Below are positions 17,970-27,986 of a DNA stretch of 64,000 nt, piece by piece (positions within the stretch are counted from its first letter, which is position 1; each line of letters starts with the position of its first letter). The notes beneath the pieces are model-generated. The model did no database searches. It was not told the origin of the DNA and was given only the letters and a program-made list of their open reading frames with translations. The stretch spans positions 19,186-83,185 of the forward strand of contig SCSM01000006.1 in assembly GCA_004322215.1 (NCBI GenBank), in the 5' to 3' direction. Origin of the DNA: Bacteroidota bacterium. GTDB lineage: Bacteria > Bacteroidota > Ignavibacteria > Kapaibacteriales > UBA2268. A program made the position numbers and the translations under genes.

Positions 17970-19289
17970 CTAATTTAATTTAACAAAAGATAATGAATAT
18001 AGTCGGTCTTTTTCTTTTAATAATATAAAATAAAGACCATTTGACAAAGAGGAAACATCTACTTCATAATTGTTAATATTTTCTTTAATCCAATTATTTG
18101 GAATTTTTATTTCTAAACCAAAATAATTGATTAATTTTAATTCTGAACAATTATTTAAATAATTACTTATGAAAACTGAATGGCTTGTAGGATTTGGATA
18201 TAATTTCATACTATCATAATAATTTTTATTTTTTTCATAAACTGCATTTGGTGAAGGTATATATTTAATTATTCCATCACTGTAAGTTCCAATCCAAATA
18301 TTCCCTTTATCATCTGGCTTAATTACTTTTATTAATGGACTGTGTAAATTATTAGAATCACCAACAAAGGGAAGTCTTATTGTATCTAAATTTTCTGAAT
18401 CTGAAATCCTTATTATATAGCTCAAAGGATTTCCTGTCGGATTCCATAAATCGGAAATAGCTCCTATCCATATATTTCCTGAATTATCTTCAACAATATT
18501 TTGAATGAAATCAAAAACACCGCCGGTATACAATGAATTTGTACTGTCAAAGATTTTCCAATCATTATTAATTTTCTGTATAGCTATTTGAGTATTGTTT
18601 GCTAAAATTAATTTTCCCGTTGAGCTTACGTTGAACTCTCCGATTACAGGTAATTGTGTTTCATCATAAAATATCTGGTTATCTTCATTAAACTTAACTA
18701 TACCTATAGGCGCTGAAGAGGAAGTATTACCTGCAACATACCAGATATTTCCAAATTTATCATAGCTAATTGAACGCTCAAAATTATGAGCAGAAGGCAA
18801 TCCAAAATCCTTTATCAAGTCATATTTTTTTATACTGTCATTCACAATTTTATTTAAAAATCTACCACTATTAAACCAAATGATATTATTAGAATCGCAT
18901 AATATTCCATTTAGATTCAAATATTTATTATCCTGGTTGTTTAATAAACTCCAATTAATATTATCATATTTTAAAATATCATCTTCAGTCGCACACCATA
19001 AGTTCTCATTGCTATCAAGGCAAATTGCCCTGACTTGCCAGGATGTATCGGATTGAATTGTTGTATTTGTATTATCAAAGTGCTGCCAGTTTATTCCATC
19101 ATATATATCTATACCGTAATAAGAACCGAAATAAATAATTCCATTTTGAGCTATGACTATATCAGTAATATGTTTTCTGGAAACACTACCATCAGTATTC
19201 GCAGTAAAATAAACCCACTGGCCATCGATTGAATAAGAGTTTATGAAAGTAACAAATATTAATATAAATTGAATAATTATCTTTAACAT
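17970..19289 (-). CDS. Secreted beta-propeller protein with T9SS sorting domain
   Basis: 439 residues. Signal peptide at 1-19 (ILIFVTFINSYSIDG). Residues about 20-345 hold repeated blades of the two-component-regulator-propeller type, with motifs such as NLWCATEDDILKYDNINWSL, GNIWYVAGNT, GNIWIGAISDLWNP and GNIWIGTYSDGIIKYIPSP (pattern G-N-I/L-W-hydrophobic). Residues about 360-439 are a T9SS type A sorting domain beginning KLYPNPTSHSVFISN and ending SNGLYFILLKEKDRLYSL. It is predicted to be exported across both membranes and displayed on or released from the cell. It is not a sensor kinase: there is no membrane segment or kinase domain. Probably transcribed with the next minus-strand genes. 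Confidence 0.82.
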   Translation of the reverse strand: MLKIIIQFILIFVTFINSYSIDGQWVYFTANTDGSVSRKHITDIVIAQNGIIYFGSYYGIDIYDGINWQHFDNTNTTIQSDTSWQVRAICLDSNENLWCATEDDILKYDNINWSLLNNQDNKYLNLNGILCDSNNIIWFNSGRFLNKIVNDSIKKYDLIKDFGLPSAHNFERSISYDKFGNIWYVAGNTSSSAPIGIVKFNEDNQIFYDETQLPVIGEFNVSSTGKLILANNTQIAIQKINNDWKIFDSTNSLYTGGVFDFIQNIVEDNSGNIWIGAISDLWNPTGNPLSYIIRISDSENLDTIRLPFVGDSNNLHSPLIKVIKPDDKGNIWIGTYSDGIIKYIPSPNAVYEKNKNYYDSMKLYPNPTSHSVFISNYLNNCSELKLINYFGLEIKIPNNWIKENINNYEVDVSSLSNGLYFILLKEKDRLYSLSFVKLN

Positions 19290-19333
19290 TTTTCACCTAA
19301 TAAATAATTATTAAAATTTTATTAATTGAAATT

Positions 19334-20788
19334 CTAAATCTTCACAAACTTAACTATACTATCACCTATTCTCACAAAATAAACTCCCACACATAGTCCG
19401 CTGACATCTATTCTATCTTTGTATTCTGTTTCAATTATTTTGTTACCTAGTATAGAAAAGATTTCTACCTTATTAATTTCCTTGTTTGATTTCAAAAACA
19501 AATAATTATAAACAGGATTTGGATATAGAGATATATTTTCTTGGGAGTCATTAAATAATTCATTTACAGATGTCGGAGACAAAAATACTTTAGCAAGATA
19601 AAGATTCGTATCAGTTCTCCCATAAACTAAATAATTATTATCAATTATTTCTATAATATCCATAATATAATTATTTTTATCTATACTTTTATTCCATATA
19701 AGTTCATTTGGCAACAGTTCTCCATTTTCATTAATTTCAACAATACAAAATTTTGTATTACTCGAAAATTGAGTTGTATCATCCCAAGTATCCTTTTTTG
19801 TTGAACCTAACAATAAAAACGATTTACCATTTTTAATCTCAACAATGCTTCTATCAATATAGGTTGTGGAATCTACTTTATATTCTTTGTTCCACAAAAC
19901 TTTACCATTAGTATCTACTTTTAAAATGGCTATGCTTTTATTTAAAGTAGCATAATATGAGCTAATATCCTGATATGAACGGCCTAATAATATATATTCT
20001 TTACTTTTTGTTTCAAGTATCTTGAAAAGGTTAAGATACTTCCCTTCAATTTCTAACTTTGTCTTCCAAACTGTTTTTCCATTTTTATCAATACATCTAA
20101 TATATGAATATTCTTCTCCCCATTGATATGTCGAAGCATGTCTTGTAAGAACAATAAAAACATTATTTTTTGTTAATACAATATCAGAAAAAGCGAAAAT
20201 TGGTGTTTCATTGAAATCTAAATCAGTAATTATTGTTTTTACGTATCTGCAATTAGTATCAAATTCAAGTATTCTAAACGAATGTAACATATATGAAGCA
20301 ACATAATACTTATTGTTTTGTGGAAGTATTACACCACCTAAAAATGAAGAAGAGTCATTATTTTTGTCATAAAACTCATTTAAAAAAGAACCACTATCCG
20401 ATAGCGTGTATTTTAAAAGATAATTGATTTGAACAATGTCTTGCGGAGATACTGCATAAGGTGTAAAAGTCCCAATTATATTTAAATAATTATCGTTTAT
20501 TTTAAATAATTGAATATTTACTGGTTTTTCTTTAATTATTTCATACTTCCAGATGAATTCACCATCTTTATCAAGTTTAATAATTCCTGAATTTCTAAAT
20601 AGATTTTTTGGATTGAGTCCATTATAGGTTAAAAAAATAAGATTGTCAAAAACAGATACATTGTAAGGCATTAAACTAATTAAACTATCTGACGAGAATA
20701 CCTTTTCCCAGATTACATTATTGTTTGAATATAGTTTGGAAGAAAAAACAAAGAAAATAATACAGGTAATAATTATTAGATTTTTCAT
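19334..20788 (-). CDS. Secreted protein with T9SS type A sorting domain
   Basis: 484 residues. Signal peptide at 1-21 (ITCIIFFVFSSKLYSNNNVI). Repeated segments of the form KLDKDGEFIWKYEI, CIDKNGKTVWKTKLEIEG and KVDTNGKVLWNKEYKVD (D-x-x-G-K-x-x-W) indicate a PQQ-like or outer-membrane-propeller repeat fold. The C-terminal residues about 410-484 form the sorting domain: SLYPNPVYNYLFLKSN, KVEIFSILGNKIIE, then SGLCVGVYFVRIGDSIVKFV. No catalytic motif is seen. It lies 44 bases upstream of the propeller gene at 17970-19289 on the same strand. Confidence 0.78.
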   Translation of the reverse strand: MKNLIIITCIIFFVFSSKLYSNNNVIWEKVFSSDSLISLMPYNVSVFDNLIFLTYNGLNPKNLFRNSGIIKLDKDGEFIWKYEIIKEKPVNIQLFKINDNYLNIIGTFTPYAVSPQDIVQINYLLKYTLSDSGSFLNEFYDKNNDSSSFLGGVILPQNNKYYVASYMLHSFRILEFDTNCRYVKTIITDLDFNETPIFAFSDIVLTKNNVFIVLTRHASTYQWGEEYSYIRCIDKNGKTVWKTKLEIEGKYLNLFKILETKSKEYILLGRSYQDISSYYATLNKSIAILKVDTNGKVLWNKEYKVDSTTYIDRSIVEIKNGKSFLLLGSTKKDTWDDTTQFSSNTKFCIVEINENGELLPNELIWNKSIDKNNYIMDIIEIIDNNYLVYGRTDTNLYLAKVFLSPTSVNELFNDSQENISLYPNPVYNYLFLKSNKEINKVEIFSILGNKIIETEYKDRIDVSGLCVGVYFVRIGDSIVKFVKI

Positions 20789-20809
20789 AGTTTTAACTCC
20801 TTATAAAAA

Positions 20810-21205
20810 CTATATTTTTATGAATTTTTCGAGTTGTTGAAATTCAAGTTTCAAATCATTCTTACTAATACTTATATCAGAAACTTCTTTTATTGTATCA
20901 GGTTTCAATACCTTATCAAAAGGATAATAATATGGCTGGAATTGAAGCATAAAATATCCTTTTGCAAACTGCTTTCCGAAAGTAGGTGAACCATCACAAG
21001 AATCCGTTTTAATAGAATCAGGATTATAAGAACCTGTATTTGTTAAAACATCATAATCATTTGGCCACATCATTTTAAGGCAGCTATCCTGGGGTTGATA
21101 TTGTGATTTTACCTGATGTGGCAAACCACCAAACAAAATAGCAAAAACAAACAATGCGAATACGAGGACTGAACGATGGTCTATCCGTACATTCTTTTTC
21201 TTCAT
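20810..21205 (-). CDS. Small secreted protein of unknown function
   Basis: 131 residues with a signal peptide at about 12-34 (VLVFALFVFAILFGGLPHQV, cleavage after VKS). The mature part has two cysteines (DSCLKMM, DSCDGSP) that could pair, and a Tyr/Phe-rich GYFMLQFQPYYYPFD. I recognise no family. It lies 21 bases before the T9SS gene at 20788, so the two are probably one transcript; a good Shine-Dalgarno (GGAGGG) precedes the start. It ends with TAG. Confidence 0.6.
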   Translation of the reverse strand: MKKKNVRIDHRSVLVFALFVFAILFGGLPHQVKSQYQPQDSCLKMMWPNDYDVLTNTGSYNPDSIKTDSCDGSPTFGKQFAKGYFMLQFQPYYYPFDKVLKPDTIKEVSDISISKNDLKLEFQQLEKFIKI

Positions 21206-21268
21206 TTTTATTCCCTCCTATATTTATGAGGTATATTTTTATTTATTTTCGATTGTCATGCTGAAGGG

Positions 21269-21285
21269 ACAGAACAATGTTCTGT
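21269..21285. repeat. Palindrome ACAGAAC-AAT-GTTCTGT, dispersed repeat remnant
   Basis: A 7-bp perfect stem with a 3-base spacer, preceded by TTGTCATGCTGAAGGG. The lead-in resembles the TTGTCATTCTGAGC sequence at 61581-61594, and the palindrome resembles the one at 560-581. It looks like a degenerate intergenic repeat upstream of the minus-strand secreted-protein genes. Confidence 0.45.
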
Positions 21286-21479
21286 ACCTACAAAAGCGGT
21301 TCTTTCCCTTTTTTTCCTAAGCCAGAGTATCATATTCATCAGTACTTTTCTTAATTAACCGTTTAAAATATAAATATTAAATGAATAAAGCAAGAGAATA
21401 TTTCTATAAATAAAAATTCCTTATCTATTTCTTCTTATTTTTGTATTGATATTACCAGTAAAACTTGGTTATTTTATAT

Positions 21480-23198
21480 ATGCTCAAATCACTTTTGATT
21501 AAAAATTTTGCTCTGATTGATTCCCTTGAAATTGAATTTTCCAAAGGGTTGAATATTATTACTGGTGAGACAGGAGCAGGAAAATCTGTAATTGTGGGAG
21601 CACTTTTAATGGCTTTGGGTGAACGCGCTTCGGCTGAACTAATACGTGAGGGTGAGAAAAAAGCTGTAATTGAAGCGATTTTCAACTTATCAAAAAAATC
21701 AAATATAAATATAATTTTAACTGATAATGAAATTGATACAAACGATGATTTAATAATCAGAAGAGAACTATCAGACAAAGGAAGTTCAAGATGTTTCATC
21801 AATGACTCTCCGGTCAATGTTAATATTTTGAAAAAAATCGGAGACCTGCTCGTAGATTTTCACGGACAACATGACCATCAGCTACTGTTAAACAAGGATT
21901 CACATATAACTTTACTCGATTCGTTAACCAACATTGAAAGTATCAAAGAAGAGTATTTTTTATTGTATTCAGAGTTAATTGATAAAATCAAAAAACTAAG
22001 TGAATTAAAAAAAAATGAATCATTACTGAAATCTAAAATTGATTCTTTTAAATTTGAATTAAATGAAATAGACAGAATTAATCCCAAGGATGAAGAAGAG
22101 CAAGTGCTGGAGCAGGAATTGAACATTATTCAAAATTCCGAGATTCTCCATAATCTGACTAATGAATTGAATTTAGTTTTATCGGATGATGAGAACTCTG
22201 CCTATTCACAATTGAGTAAAGCTGAGAAGATACTTCAAAAATTAGTTAAAATCGAGTCGAAATTCAAAGAATATTCAGATGAACTCGAAAAATCCTCAGT
22301 AATAATAAATGAGATAATAAAATTTGCTAATGATTATTTGACTAACATTCAATTCGACCAGCAAAGGATAGAAGCCATAAGAGAAAGACTTTTATTATTG
22401 AGCGGCTTAAGGAAAAAATACGGAACTTACAATGCTATTTTTGAAAGAATATCTTATCTTGAAAACGAACTCAATTTAATTGCAAATTTTGATGAAGAAA
22501 TTGCCGCACTTGAAAAAGAAATATTAAATCTGAAAAAACTTGCAGGAGAAAAAGCTCATTTAATTTCTTCCAAACGTAAAGAATGTTCAATACAGCTGGA
22601 TAAATCTGTAATACAGACTTTAAAAACACTCGGAATTGAAAATTCCGTATTCAGAACTCTAATTTCACAAAAAGAAATTGATAATGACCATTTACTCAGA
22701 CAGACGGATATTTCAGTTATCATAAAAGGAAGGGTTTATTTAGCAAGGGCTGATGGTATCGATGATGTTGAATTTTTCATTTCCACAAACAAAGGTGAAA
22801 CTCCGAAACCTTTAACGAATGTTGCGTCTGGAGGTGAGATATCGAGAGTGATGCTTGCACTCAAAAGTATTGTTGCAAAAAGTGATAATATGCCAATACT
22901 TGTGTTTGATGAAATTGACATAGGGATAAGTGGAAGGATTGCTCAAAAAGTTGGTACAACTATGAAAGATTTATCAAGAAATCATCAGATAATTTCAATA
23001 ACACATCTTCCTCAAATTGCTGCACTTGGTGATAGGAACATCAGAGTAGAAAAGGAAACAAGTCATGACAGAACAATAATAAAAAGCAGTATAATATCGG
23101 AAAAAGAAAAAGTAAAGGAAATAGCAAGACTGCTAAGCGGAGAGAAAATAACTGAAACTTCACTTGAGACTGCTTCTGAGCTCATTAATTATAAATAA
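21480..23198 (+). CDS. recN: DNA repair protein RecN
   Basis: 572 residues, normal length. SMC-like ATPase acting early in double-strand-break repair. Residues 29-36 are Walker A GETGAGKS in an N-terminal half that starts MLKSLLIKNFALIDSLEIEF. The Q-loop region has LLVDFHGQHDHQLLLN. Residues about 150-390 form the coiled-coil hinge (many K/E/L heptads). The C-terminal half has signature VASGGEISRVMLALK, Walker B ILVFDEIDIGISG and the H-loop ISITHLPQIAALGD. ATG 21480 is preferred over the longer frame from 21465 because it gives the standard MLK start. A TATTTTTG -7-like element lies at 21436-21443. Confidence 0.96.
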   Translation: MLKSLLIKNFALIDSLEIEFSKGLNIITGETGAGKSVIVGALLMALGERASAELIREGEKKAVIEAIFNLSKKSNINIILTDNEIDTNDDLIIRRELSDKGSSRCFINDSPVNVNILKKIGDLLVDFHGQHDHQLLLNKDSHITLLDSLTNIESIKEEYFLLYSELIDKIKKLSELKKNESLLKSKIDSFKFELNEIDRINPKDEEEQVLEQELNIIQNSEILHNLTNELNLVLSDDENSAYSQLSKAEKILQKLVKIESKFKEYSDELEKSSVIINEIIKFANDYLTNIQFDQQRIEAIRERLLLLSGLRKKYGTYNAIFERISYLENELNLIANFDEEIAALEKEILNLKKLAGEKAHLISSKRKECSIQLDKSVIQTLKTLGIENSVFRTLISQKEIDNDHLLRQTDISVIIKGRVYLARADGIDDVEFFISTNKGETPKPLTNVASGGEISRVMLALKSIVAKSDNMPILVFDEIDIGISGRIAQKVGTTMKDLSRNHQIISITHLPQIAALGDRNIRVEKETSHDRTIIKSSIISEKEKVKEIARLLSGEKITETSLETASELINYK

Positions 23199-23205
23199 TA
23201 ATAAT

Positions 23206-24417
23206 TTAATCAACTTCTATCGGTTTTTCCTGTCGTTTAATATATAAATTTCCTATTATGAATCCTTTACTGAGTAAATAAATAACTGAACCAAATAAAC
23301 CGAATATTAAACCGATAATTAACATGAATTTCCTATCAGGTGAAAGCCGGTCATAAGGAATTTCGGCTTTATCCAGTGTTTCAACCGTTGCAATATCGCT
23401 TTCTTCCTGGATTGCTTCCTGGTACTTTTGGGTTTCAAGATAAAGTATTACCTGAGACATAATCTTTTGGTCTCGAACAAGGTTTGTATATAATTTCACC
23501 AATGTTGGTACATTAGTAAGAGGAATAGATATATTATCCCTTGGTACAAGTCCTCCTAACTGAGTCCTTCTGTATTGTTCCTGCAAATCTTTAACTTTAT
23601 TCCTGTATGCCTTTACTTTAGGGGAATTAATATCATAATCCTGGGTCAATAAACTGAGTTCAACCTCTGATTTTGATAACTCACTTCCTACATTAACAGC
23701 GTTTTCAAGGATGGCTTTGGTTTGCTCATCGAGAGCCAATACTTTATTTTTCTTTTGGAAAGATTCCAAAGCATTATCTATAGAATCGAGCTTTAATTTG
23801 TTATCAACAAGAACTCTTTCAATGAAAATCCTCTTCTTTCTTGCTTTTGATACATTTTTTCTTCTATTCAAGTAATCCAATCCCTCAACTGCAGCATTAG
23901 CAATTTGAGCTGATAATTTCGCAGCTTCATTCTTCGATTTGGAATTAGAAAAATAACCGGTTCCAACAACTGCACTAACAACTATCAATCCGTTACGGTT
24001 TACCCTCACTTCAAGTATATTGTCAATTGCCTTAACGATTGCTTCATCATCGGCACCTTTAAAAATAGGCGATGATTTCAGATTTAATTTTTGATTAATA
24101 AATTTTGCAACTTCTCTGCTCTTTGTAATGTCAGCAAGTAATTCCAGTTTATTTCCCTGAGATAAGCCGGGAACTGTCAATCCCCCGGACAAACTTTGGA
24201 GGAAACTCGAAAGCCCGGCATTTCCTCCTGTTTCTTCAGGTGGTAGTACAGTTGCAGTTGCCTCATATTCATAAGGGACAATAAATGACAAAATCAAAGT
24301 GAAAATTACGACGCATCCGGTAACGATAAATGTGAATTTTCTATTCAGTCTTATCAATCTGAATATAATTCTCAAAGAAAGTTCTTCTTTGTTTATTTCT
24401 TCTTTTATCATATTCAT
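23206..24417 (-). CDS. Wzz/GumC-type polysaccharide chain-length or export co-polymerase
   Basis: 403 residues with the Wzz topology: first membrane helix about residues 29-49 (FTFIVTGCVVIFTLILSFIV) followed by YEYEATATVLPPEE, a long periplasmic part with coiled-coil helices (LSAQIANAAVEGLDYLNRRK to about residue 300), and a second helix near residues 367-388 (LIIGLIFGLFGSVIYLLSKG). No C-terminal tyrosine-kinase domain is present. It acts in the inner membrane with the outer-membrane exporter encoded 20 bases upstream on the same strand. No glycosyltransferases are nearby, so the polymer is unknown. Confidence 0.8.
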   Translation of the reverse strand: MNMIKEEINKEELSLRIIFRLIRLNRKFTFIVTGCVVIFTLILSFIVPYEYEATATVLPPEETGGNAGLSSFLQSLSGGLTVPGLSQGNKLELLADITKSREVAKFINQKLNLKSSPIFKGADDEAIVKAIDNILEVRVNRNGLIVVSAVVGTGYFSNSKSKNEAAKLSAQIANAAVEGLDYLNRRKNVSKARKKRIFIERVLVDNKLKLDSIDNALESFQKKNKVLALDEQTKAILENAVNVGSELSKSEVELSLLTQDYDINSPKVKAYRNKVKDLQEQYRRTQLGGLVPRDNISIPLTNVPTLVKLYTNLVRDQKIMSQVILYLETQKYQEAIQEESDIATVETLDKAEIPYDRLSPDRKFMLIIGLIFGLFGSVIYLLSKGFIIGNLYIKRQEKPIEVD

Positions 24418-24437
24418 ATTATTATTTCAAATTATAA

Positions 24438-26117
24438 TTATTTTGTTAAAGCTAATATCACTCCGAGAATTGTAACAAGTTGTGTTACAATTGTCAATCC
24501 GGTATAAAAAGTAAATTGGGATTCTGCCTCTGGAGGAACAAGAATATTATCGCCGGGTTCAATAGTATAATTCATATTTTCAGCAAGAAATTGCTCACCT
24601 TTTGGTTTTACAATTAATGTTTCACCATCATCGGCTCTGAAACCGAAACCTCCCGCTAAGTTAATATAATCCAACCAATTGTAATTCTTATTATAAATTA
24701 TCATTCCGGGATTATTCACTCGTCCCTGAATATTTACAAAATTTCTTTTTTGAGGAACATAAATTGAGTCTTTATCCATCACTAAAATATTATCTTCACT
24801 TAACGGATTATTTTTAATTTTTTCAAAATCTATAGCCATCATCCCTTTTTTCTCAACAATTTTTGCCTGGAAATAACGACGTTCGTTCTCCGACATTTCA
24901 GAGTATGGAGTTCTGTATAATCTTTCCATTTGAGGGTCAGATTTTTGAATTTCTGCTTTTCGTATCATAAGAGCTGATTCGAGGGAACTATTGTCGGTTG
25001 TACCACCTGCTCTTTCTAATATATCACTAACTCTTGTTTCACCCTGGTTAATAGCATAATAACCCGGATAATTTACTTCACCGGTTACGGCAATCATTTT
25101 ATCATTATTCCAGTTTACTATCTGCCTTATAAATACTCTGTCTCCAGTAAGCAATGGGAAATCTCCATCCAGGTGCTTTGTAGTATCAAAAATATGTCTC
25201 CAGGATGAAATGTTGACTGTCCATCTGTCTATGTAAGAAGTATTGGGACGGAATCTTGTTATTTCTACAGAATCCAAAAATGAAGATTCCAAAAATCCTT
25301 GTCCGAATTTAATCAGAGTAGATAATGAATCCCCTTCAACATATTCAAAATCGCCTTCAGAACCGATTTCGCCGTAAATACCGATACTTTCTTTGATATT
25401 ACTTGTCGGAACAACAATATGGTCTCCGCCATTAACTGTCGGATTTGTTTCTTTTTCATCGGTCATAAAAAATCGAAGTAGGTCAACTTTTAAGCAATTA
25501 CTCGGTTCATTTCTGTATAATGAAATTTTTCTGATAGAAGCATTATATTTTAAACCGCCGGCTTTTTCTATTACCTCAGATACCCTGTCAACAGCAGTGG
25601 CAGGAACAATTCCCGGCTTTCGTACTGCCCCGCTGACTATTACTTTGAACCTTCTTAATTTTTTTAAAGCAAGATATACTTCATTATTTTTAAATATCCT
25701 CGCCGCATGTTTTTTTATCAGAGTATCAGCTTCGGCAAGTGTCTTACCTTTTAAATTAACTGTTCCAATCTCAGGAATAATGAGTTTACCTTCTGGTGAA
25801 ATCGTTGCTTCCACTTCAATCGTTTTGGCACCCAAAACCATGATAGTAAATTCATCTCCCGGTCCCAACAGGTATTTTTGCGGGTCTATTTCTTTTTCCT
25901 GCAATCCTGCACTTTCCTTTGCGAGTTCCTGGGCTCTTTGTACAGCATTTGTATCATACTGCTTCTTTCTTGAACCGGTAATAAAGTAATTATCCAGCCA
26001 ATTTTGTTCTTTCTCCTCTTCCTGGGAAAATAAAAATAGCGGAGTTACAAAAAATAAAATAATTACGGTTAATAAGCTTAGGTTAGAAGCAAATTTCAAT
26101 TTTCTCATGTATTTCAT
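24438..26117 (-). CDS. Polysaccharide export outer-membrane protein (Wza-like, SLBB domains)
   Basis: About 559 residues. Signal peptide at the start (SLLTVIILFFVTPLFLFSQ) without a lipobox cysteine, unlike E. coli Wza. A Poly_export domain begins YLLGPGDEFTIMVLGAKTIE and includes ISPEGKLIIPEIGTVNLKG. Several SLBB domains follow: KVIVSGAVRKPGIVPATA, IYGEIGSEGDFEYVEGDSLS, MIAVTGEVNYPGYYAINQGE, FVNIQGRVNNPGMIIYNKN. A hydrophobic helix ends the protein (TGLTIVTQLVTILGVILAL). It should form the outer-membrane/periplasmic export channel that works with the Wzz-like protein downstream. ATGs at 26135, 26117 and 26108 are all possible starts; 26117 leaves the most normal signal peptide. Confidence 0.85.
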   Translation of the reverse strand: MKYMRKLKFASNLSLLTVIILFFVTPLFLFSQEEEKEQNWLDNYFITGSRKKQYDTNAVQRAQELAKESAGLQEKEIDPQKYLLGPGDEFTIMVLGAKTIEVEATISPEGKLIIPEIGTVNLKGKTLAEADTLIKKHAARIFKNNEVYLALKKLRRFKVIVSGAVRKPGIVPATAVDRVSEVIEKAGGLKYNASIRKISLYRNEPSNCLKVDLLRFFMTDEKETNPTVNGGDHIVVPTSNIKESIGIYGEIGSEGDFEYVEGDSLSTLIKFGQGFLESSFLDSVEITRFRPNTSYIDRWTVNISSWRHIFDTTKHLDGDFPLLTGDRVFIRQIVNWNNDKMIAVTGEVNYPGYYAINQGETRVSDILERAGGTTDNSSLESALMIRKAEIQKSDPQMERLYRTPYSEMSENERRYFQAKIVEKKGMMAIDFEKIKNNPLSEDNILVMDKDSIYVPQKRNFVNIQGRVNNPGMIIYNKNYNWLDYINLAGGFGFRADDGETLIVKPKGEQFLAENMNYTIEPGDNILVPPEAESQFTFYTGLTIVTQLVTILGVILALTK

Positions 26118-26218
26118 AATTCTTACAATTAACATTACACAAATTTATTAAAATTCCTATTCTTATGAAAACAAGAATCTTTCGTAATTTCAAATATTAT
26201 AATAAACTACATATATAA

Positions 26219-26250
26219 TTGTCCACACTGACATTACTTTTGTAATTTTG
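26219..26250 (+). promoter_or_regulatory. Possible promoter of the suhB-dapF-peptidase operon
   Basis: TTG (26219-26221) followed 21 bases later by TAATTTTG (26243-26250), near the Bacteroidota TTTG-N19-TAnnTTTG consensus, 28 bases before the suhB ATG. An overlapping TACTTTTG (26235-26242) is an alternative -7 element. Confidence 0.35.
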
Positions 26251-26278
26251 TTAGTTTGAATTTACAAAATTTTAAATT

Positions 26279-27097
26279 ATGTTTAATAAATTAACTAATT
26301 GTGCTATTGATTCAGCACTTAAAGCAGGTAAAATTCTTAAAGAAGGATTCGGCACCTCATTCGAAATATCAAACAAAATAGGTAAAAATAATTTAGTTAC
26401 CGAGTACGATAAACGTTCCGAATCGATTATTATTGAAAATATTAAGTCATTATTTCCTGAGCATAGTTTTTTAGCCGAAGAAAGTGGTGAAACAGGAAAT
26501 CAAAATATAGATTCTATACAATGGGTCATTGACCCACTGGATGGTACAGTTAACTTTGCACATTCATTGCCAATTTTTAGTGTCAGCATTGCTGCGATAC
26601 ATAATAATGAAATATTATGCGGCGTTGTTTTCCACCCAATGTTAGATGAATTATTTGTTGCAGAAAAAGGAATAGGTGCTTTTTTAAATGGGAAACCGAT
26701 TTATGTTTCTAATTCAATTGAACTTGATTCATCATTCTTAGTAACCGGATTTCCATATAATGTAAATACAAATCCCTGCGGATGTATTGACCATTTTGTG
26801 TCAATTATTCAAAGGGGAATACCTGTCAGACGGCTTGGGAGTGCGGCACTTGACTTAGCTTATGTTGCCTGCGGAAGATTCGACGGTTTCTGGGAAATAA
26901 ATTTACATTCATGGGATGTTGCGGCAGGAGTTTTGATGGTACTGGAGGCAGGTGGTAAAGTTACTCAATATAATAATCAGAAATATTGGCTGGATAATGA
27001 AACTATGATTGCAACAAATGGGAAGATACATAATCAGATTTGTGATGTTTTGAGTCGCTGTGGTTGTGGCATAAACTTTAGTAATAATCAAAAATGA
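26279..27097 (+). CDS. suhB: Inositol monophosphatase family protein
   Basis: 272 residues. Mg-dependent, Li-sensitive phosphatase. Metal ligands are in EESGETG (residues about 67-73) and WVIDPLDGTVNFAHSLPIFS (about 82-101); the third ligand region is LHSWDVAAGVLMVLEAGGKV (about 205-230). In bacteria such enzymes act on myo-inositol-1-phosphate and related substrates, and E. coli SuhB also assists rRNA antitermination. Its stop overlaps the dapF start (ATGA), so the two are translationally coupled. The C-terminal tail LSRCGCGINF is cysteine-rich, which is unusual. Confidence 0.9.
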   Translation: MFNKLTNCAIDSALKAGKILKEGFGTSFEISNKIGKNNLVTEYDKRSESIIIENIKSLFPEHSFLAEESGETGNQNIDSIQWVIDPLDGTVNFAHSLPIFSVSIAAIHNNEILCGVVFHPMLDELFVAEKGIGAFLNGKPIYVSNSIELDSSFLVTGFPYNVNTNPCGCIDHFVSIIQRGIPVRRLGSAALDLAYVACGRFDGFWEINLHSWDVAAGVLMVLEAGGKVTQYNNQKYWLDNETMIATNGKIHNQICDVLSRCGCGINFSNNQK

Positions 27098-27954
27098 AAT
27101 TATCAGTTACATATATGTCGGGTGCGGGAAATCTGTTTTCGGTTATAGATAACAGGAAATACAGATTAAATCATGCAAGACTTGTTGAACTGTCTCATAT
27201 AATTTGTCAAACTAAAACATTTAAAACAGAGGGATTGCTTGTATTATCAAATTTGGAAAATTATGCTTTCAAAGTTGATTTTTATAATCCTGATGGTTCT
27301 TTTGGGGTAATGTGCGGCAATGGAGCAAGATGTGCCGTTGTATTTTCTAATAAAAATAATATATTCGACATTAAATACTTTCAGAATGAAATTCCATTTT
27401 TTATGTGTGGGAGAGATTATATTGGAAAATATAATGATAGAAATATAATTATTTATTTTCCACCACCGATTAAGATTCAATCTCAAATTTCTCTTAAATT
27501 GGAAAATGAAACCCAAGGCGAAATCGAAGGTACTTACATAGATGTCGGTTCACAACATTTTATTGTTAACTTAAAAAAACAGGCGCAATGGATAAATGTT
27601 ACGATTGAGAATTTTGATTTGATGAATATTGCACCGAATTACAGATATCATAAATTATTTGCACCAAAAGGAGTAAATTTTAATATATACGATGAAATTG
27701 ACAAGAAAACCATATTACTTAGAACTTATGAAAGAGGAGTCGAAGGTGAGACAGGTGCTTGCGGGACCGGTGCAATATCAACTGTAATATCATCTGTAAT
27801 GAATAATGAAACAGAATTTCCGGTAACTGTTATTCCGACGAGTAAAATTCCTGTTATTGTTGATATTGTTGGAACAATTGATAGTATAGAACAAATAACC
27901 TTAGAAGGACCTGCAGAATTTATTGGAAGTGATGAAATAGAAATTCCGGATTAA
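27094..27954 (+). CDS. dapF: Diaminopimelate epimerase
   Basis: 286 residues. Converts LL- to meso-diaminopimelate for lysine and peptidoglycan. Two active-site cysteines are visible: NPDGSFGVMCGNGARC (family NADGSxxxMCGNGxRC) and EGETGACGTGAIST. The start MSGAGNLFSVIDNR corresponds to the usual GxGNDF motif; the Asp-Phe pair is changed to Leu-Phe, a small departure. It overlaps suhB by 4 bases and is followed after 32 bases by an M20 peptidase, so a lysine/peptidoglycan role for the operon is plausible. Confidence 0.92.
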   Translation: MKLSVTYMSGAGNLFSVIDNRKYRLNHARLVELSHIICQTKTFKTEGLLVLSNLENYAFKVDFYNPDGSFGVMCGNGARCAVVFSNKNNIFDIKYFQNEIPFFMCGRDYIGKYNDRNIIIYFPPPIKIQSQISLKLENETQGEIEGTYIDVGSQHFIVNLKKQAQWINVTIENFDLMNIAPNYRYHKLFAPKGVNFNIYDEIDKKTILLRTYERGVEGETGACGTGAISTVISSVMNNETEFPVTVIPTSKIPVIVDIVGTIDSIEQITLEGPAEFIGSDEIEIPD

Positions 27955-27986
27955 CGGAATAATAATTAATAATATGAGAAGAATTT

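Noticed and set aside
25393..25989. 198-codon plus-strand frame within the Wza-like gene
   Set aside because: It is antisense to Poly_export/SLBB coding sequence; its translation has no motif.
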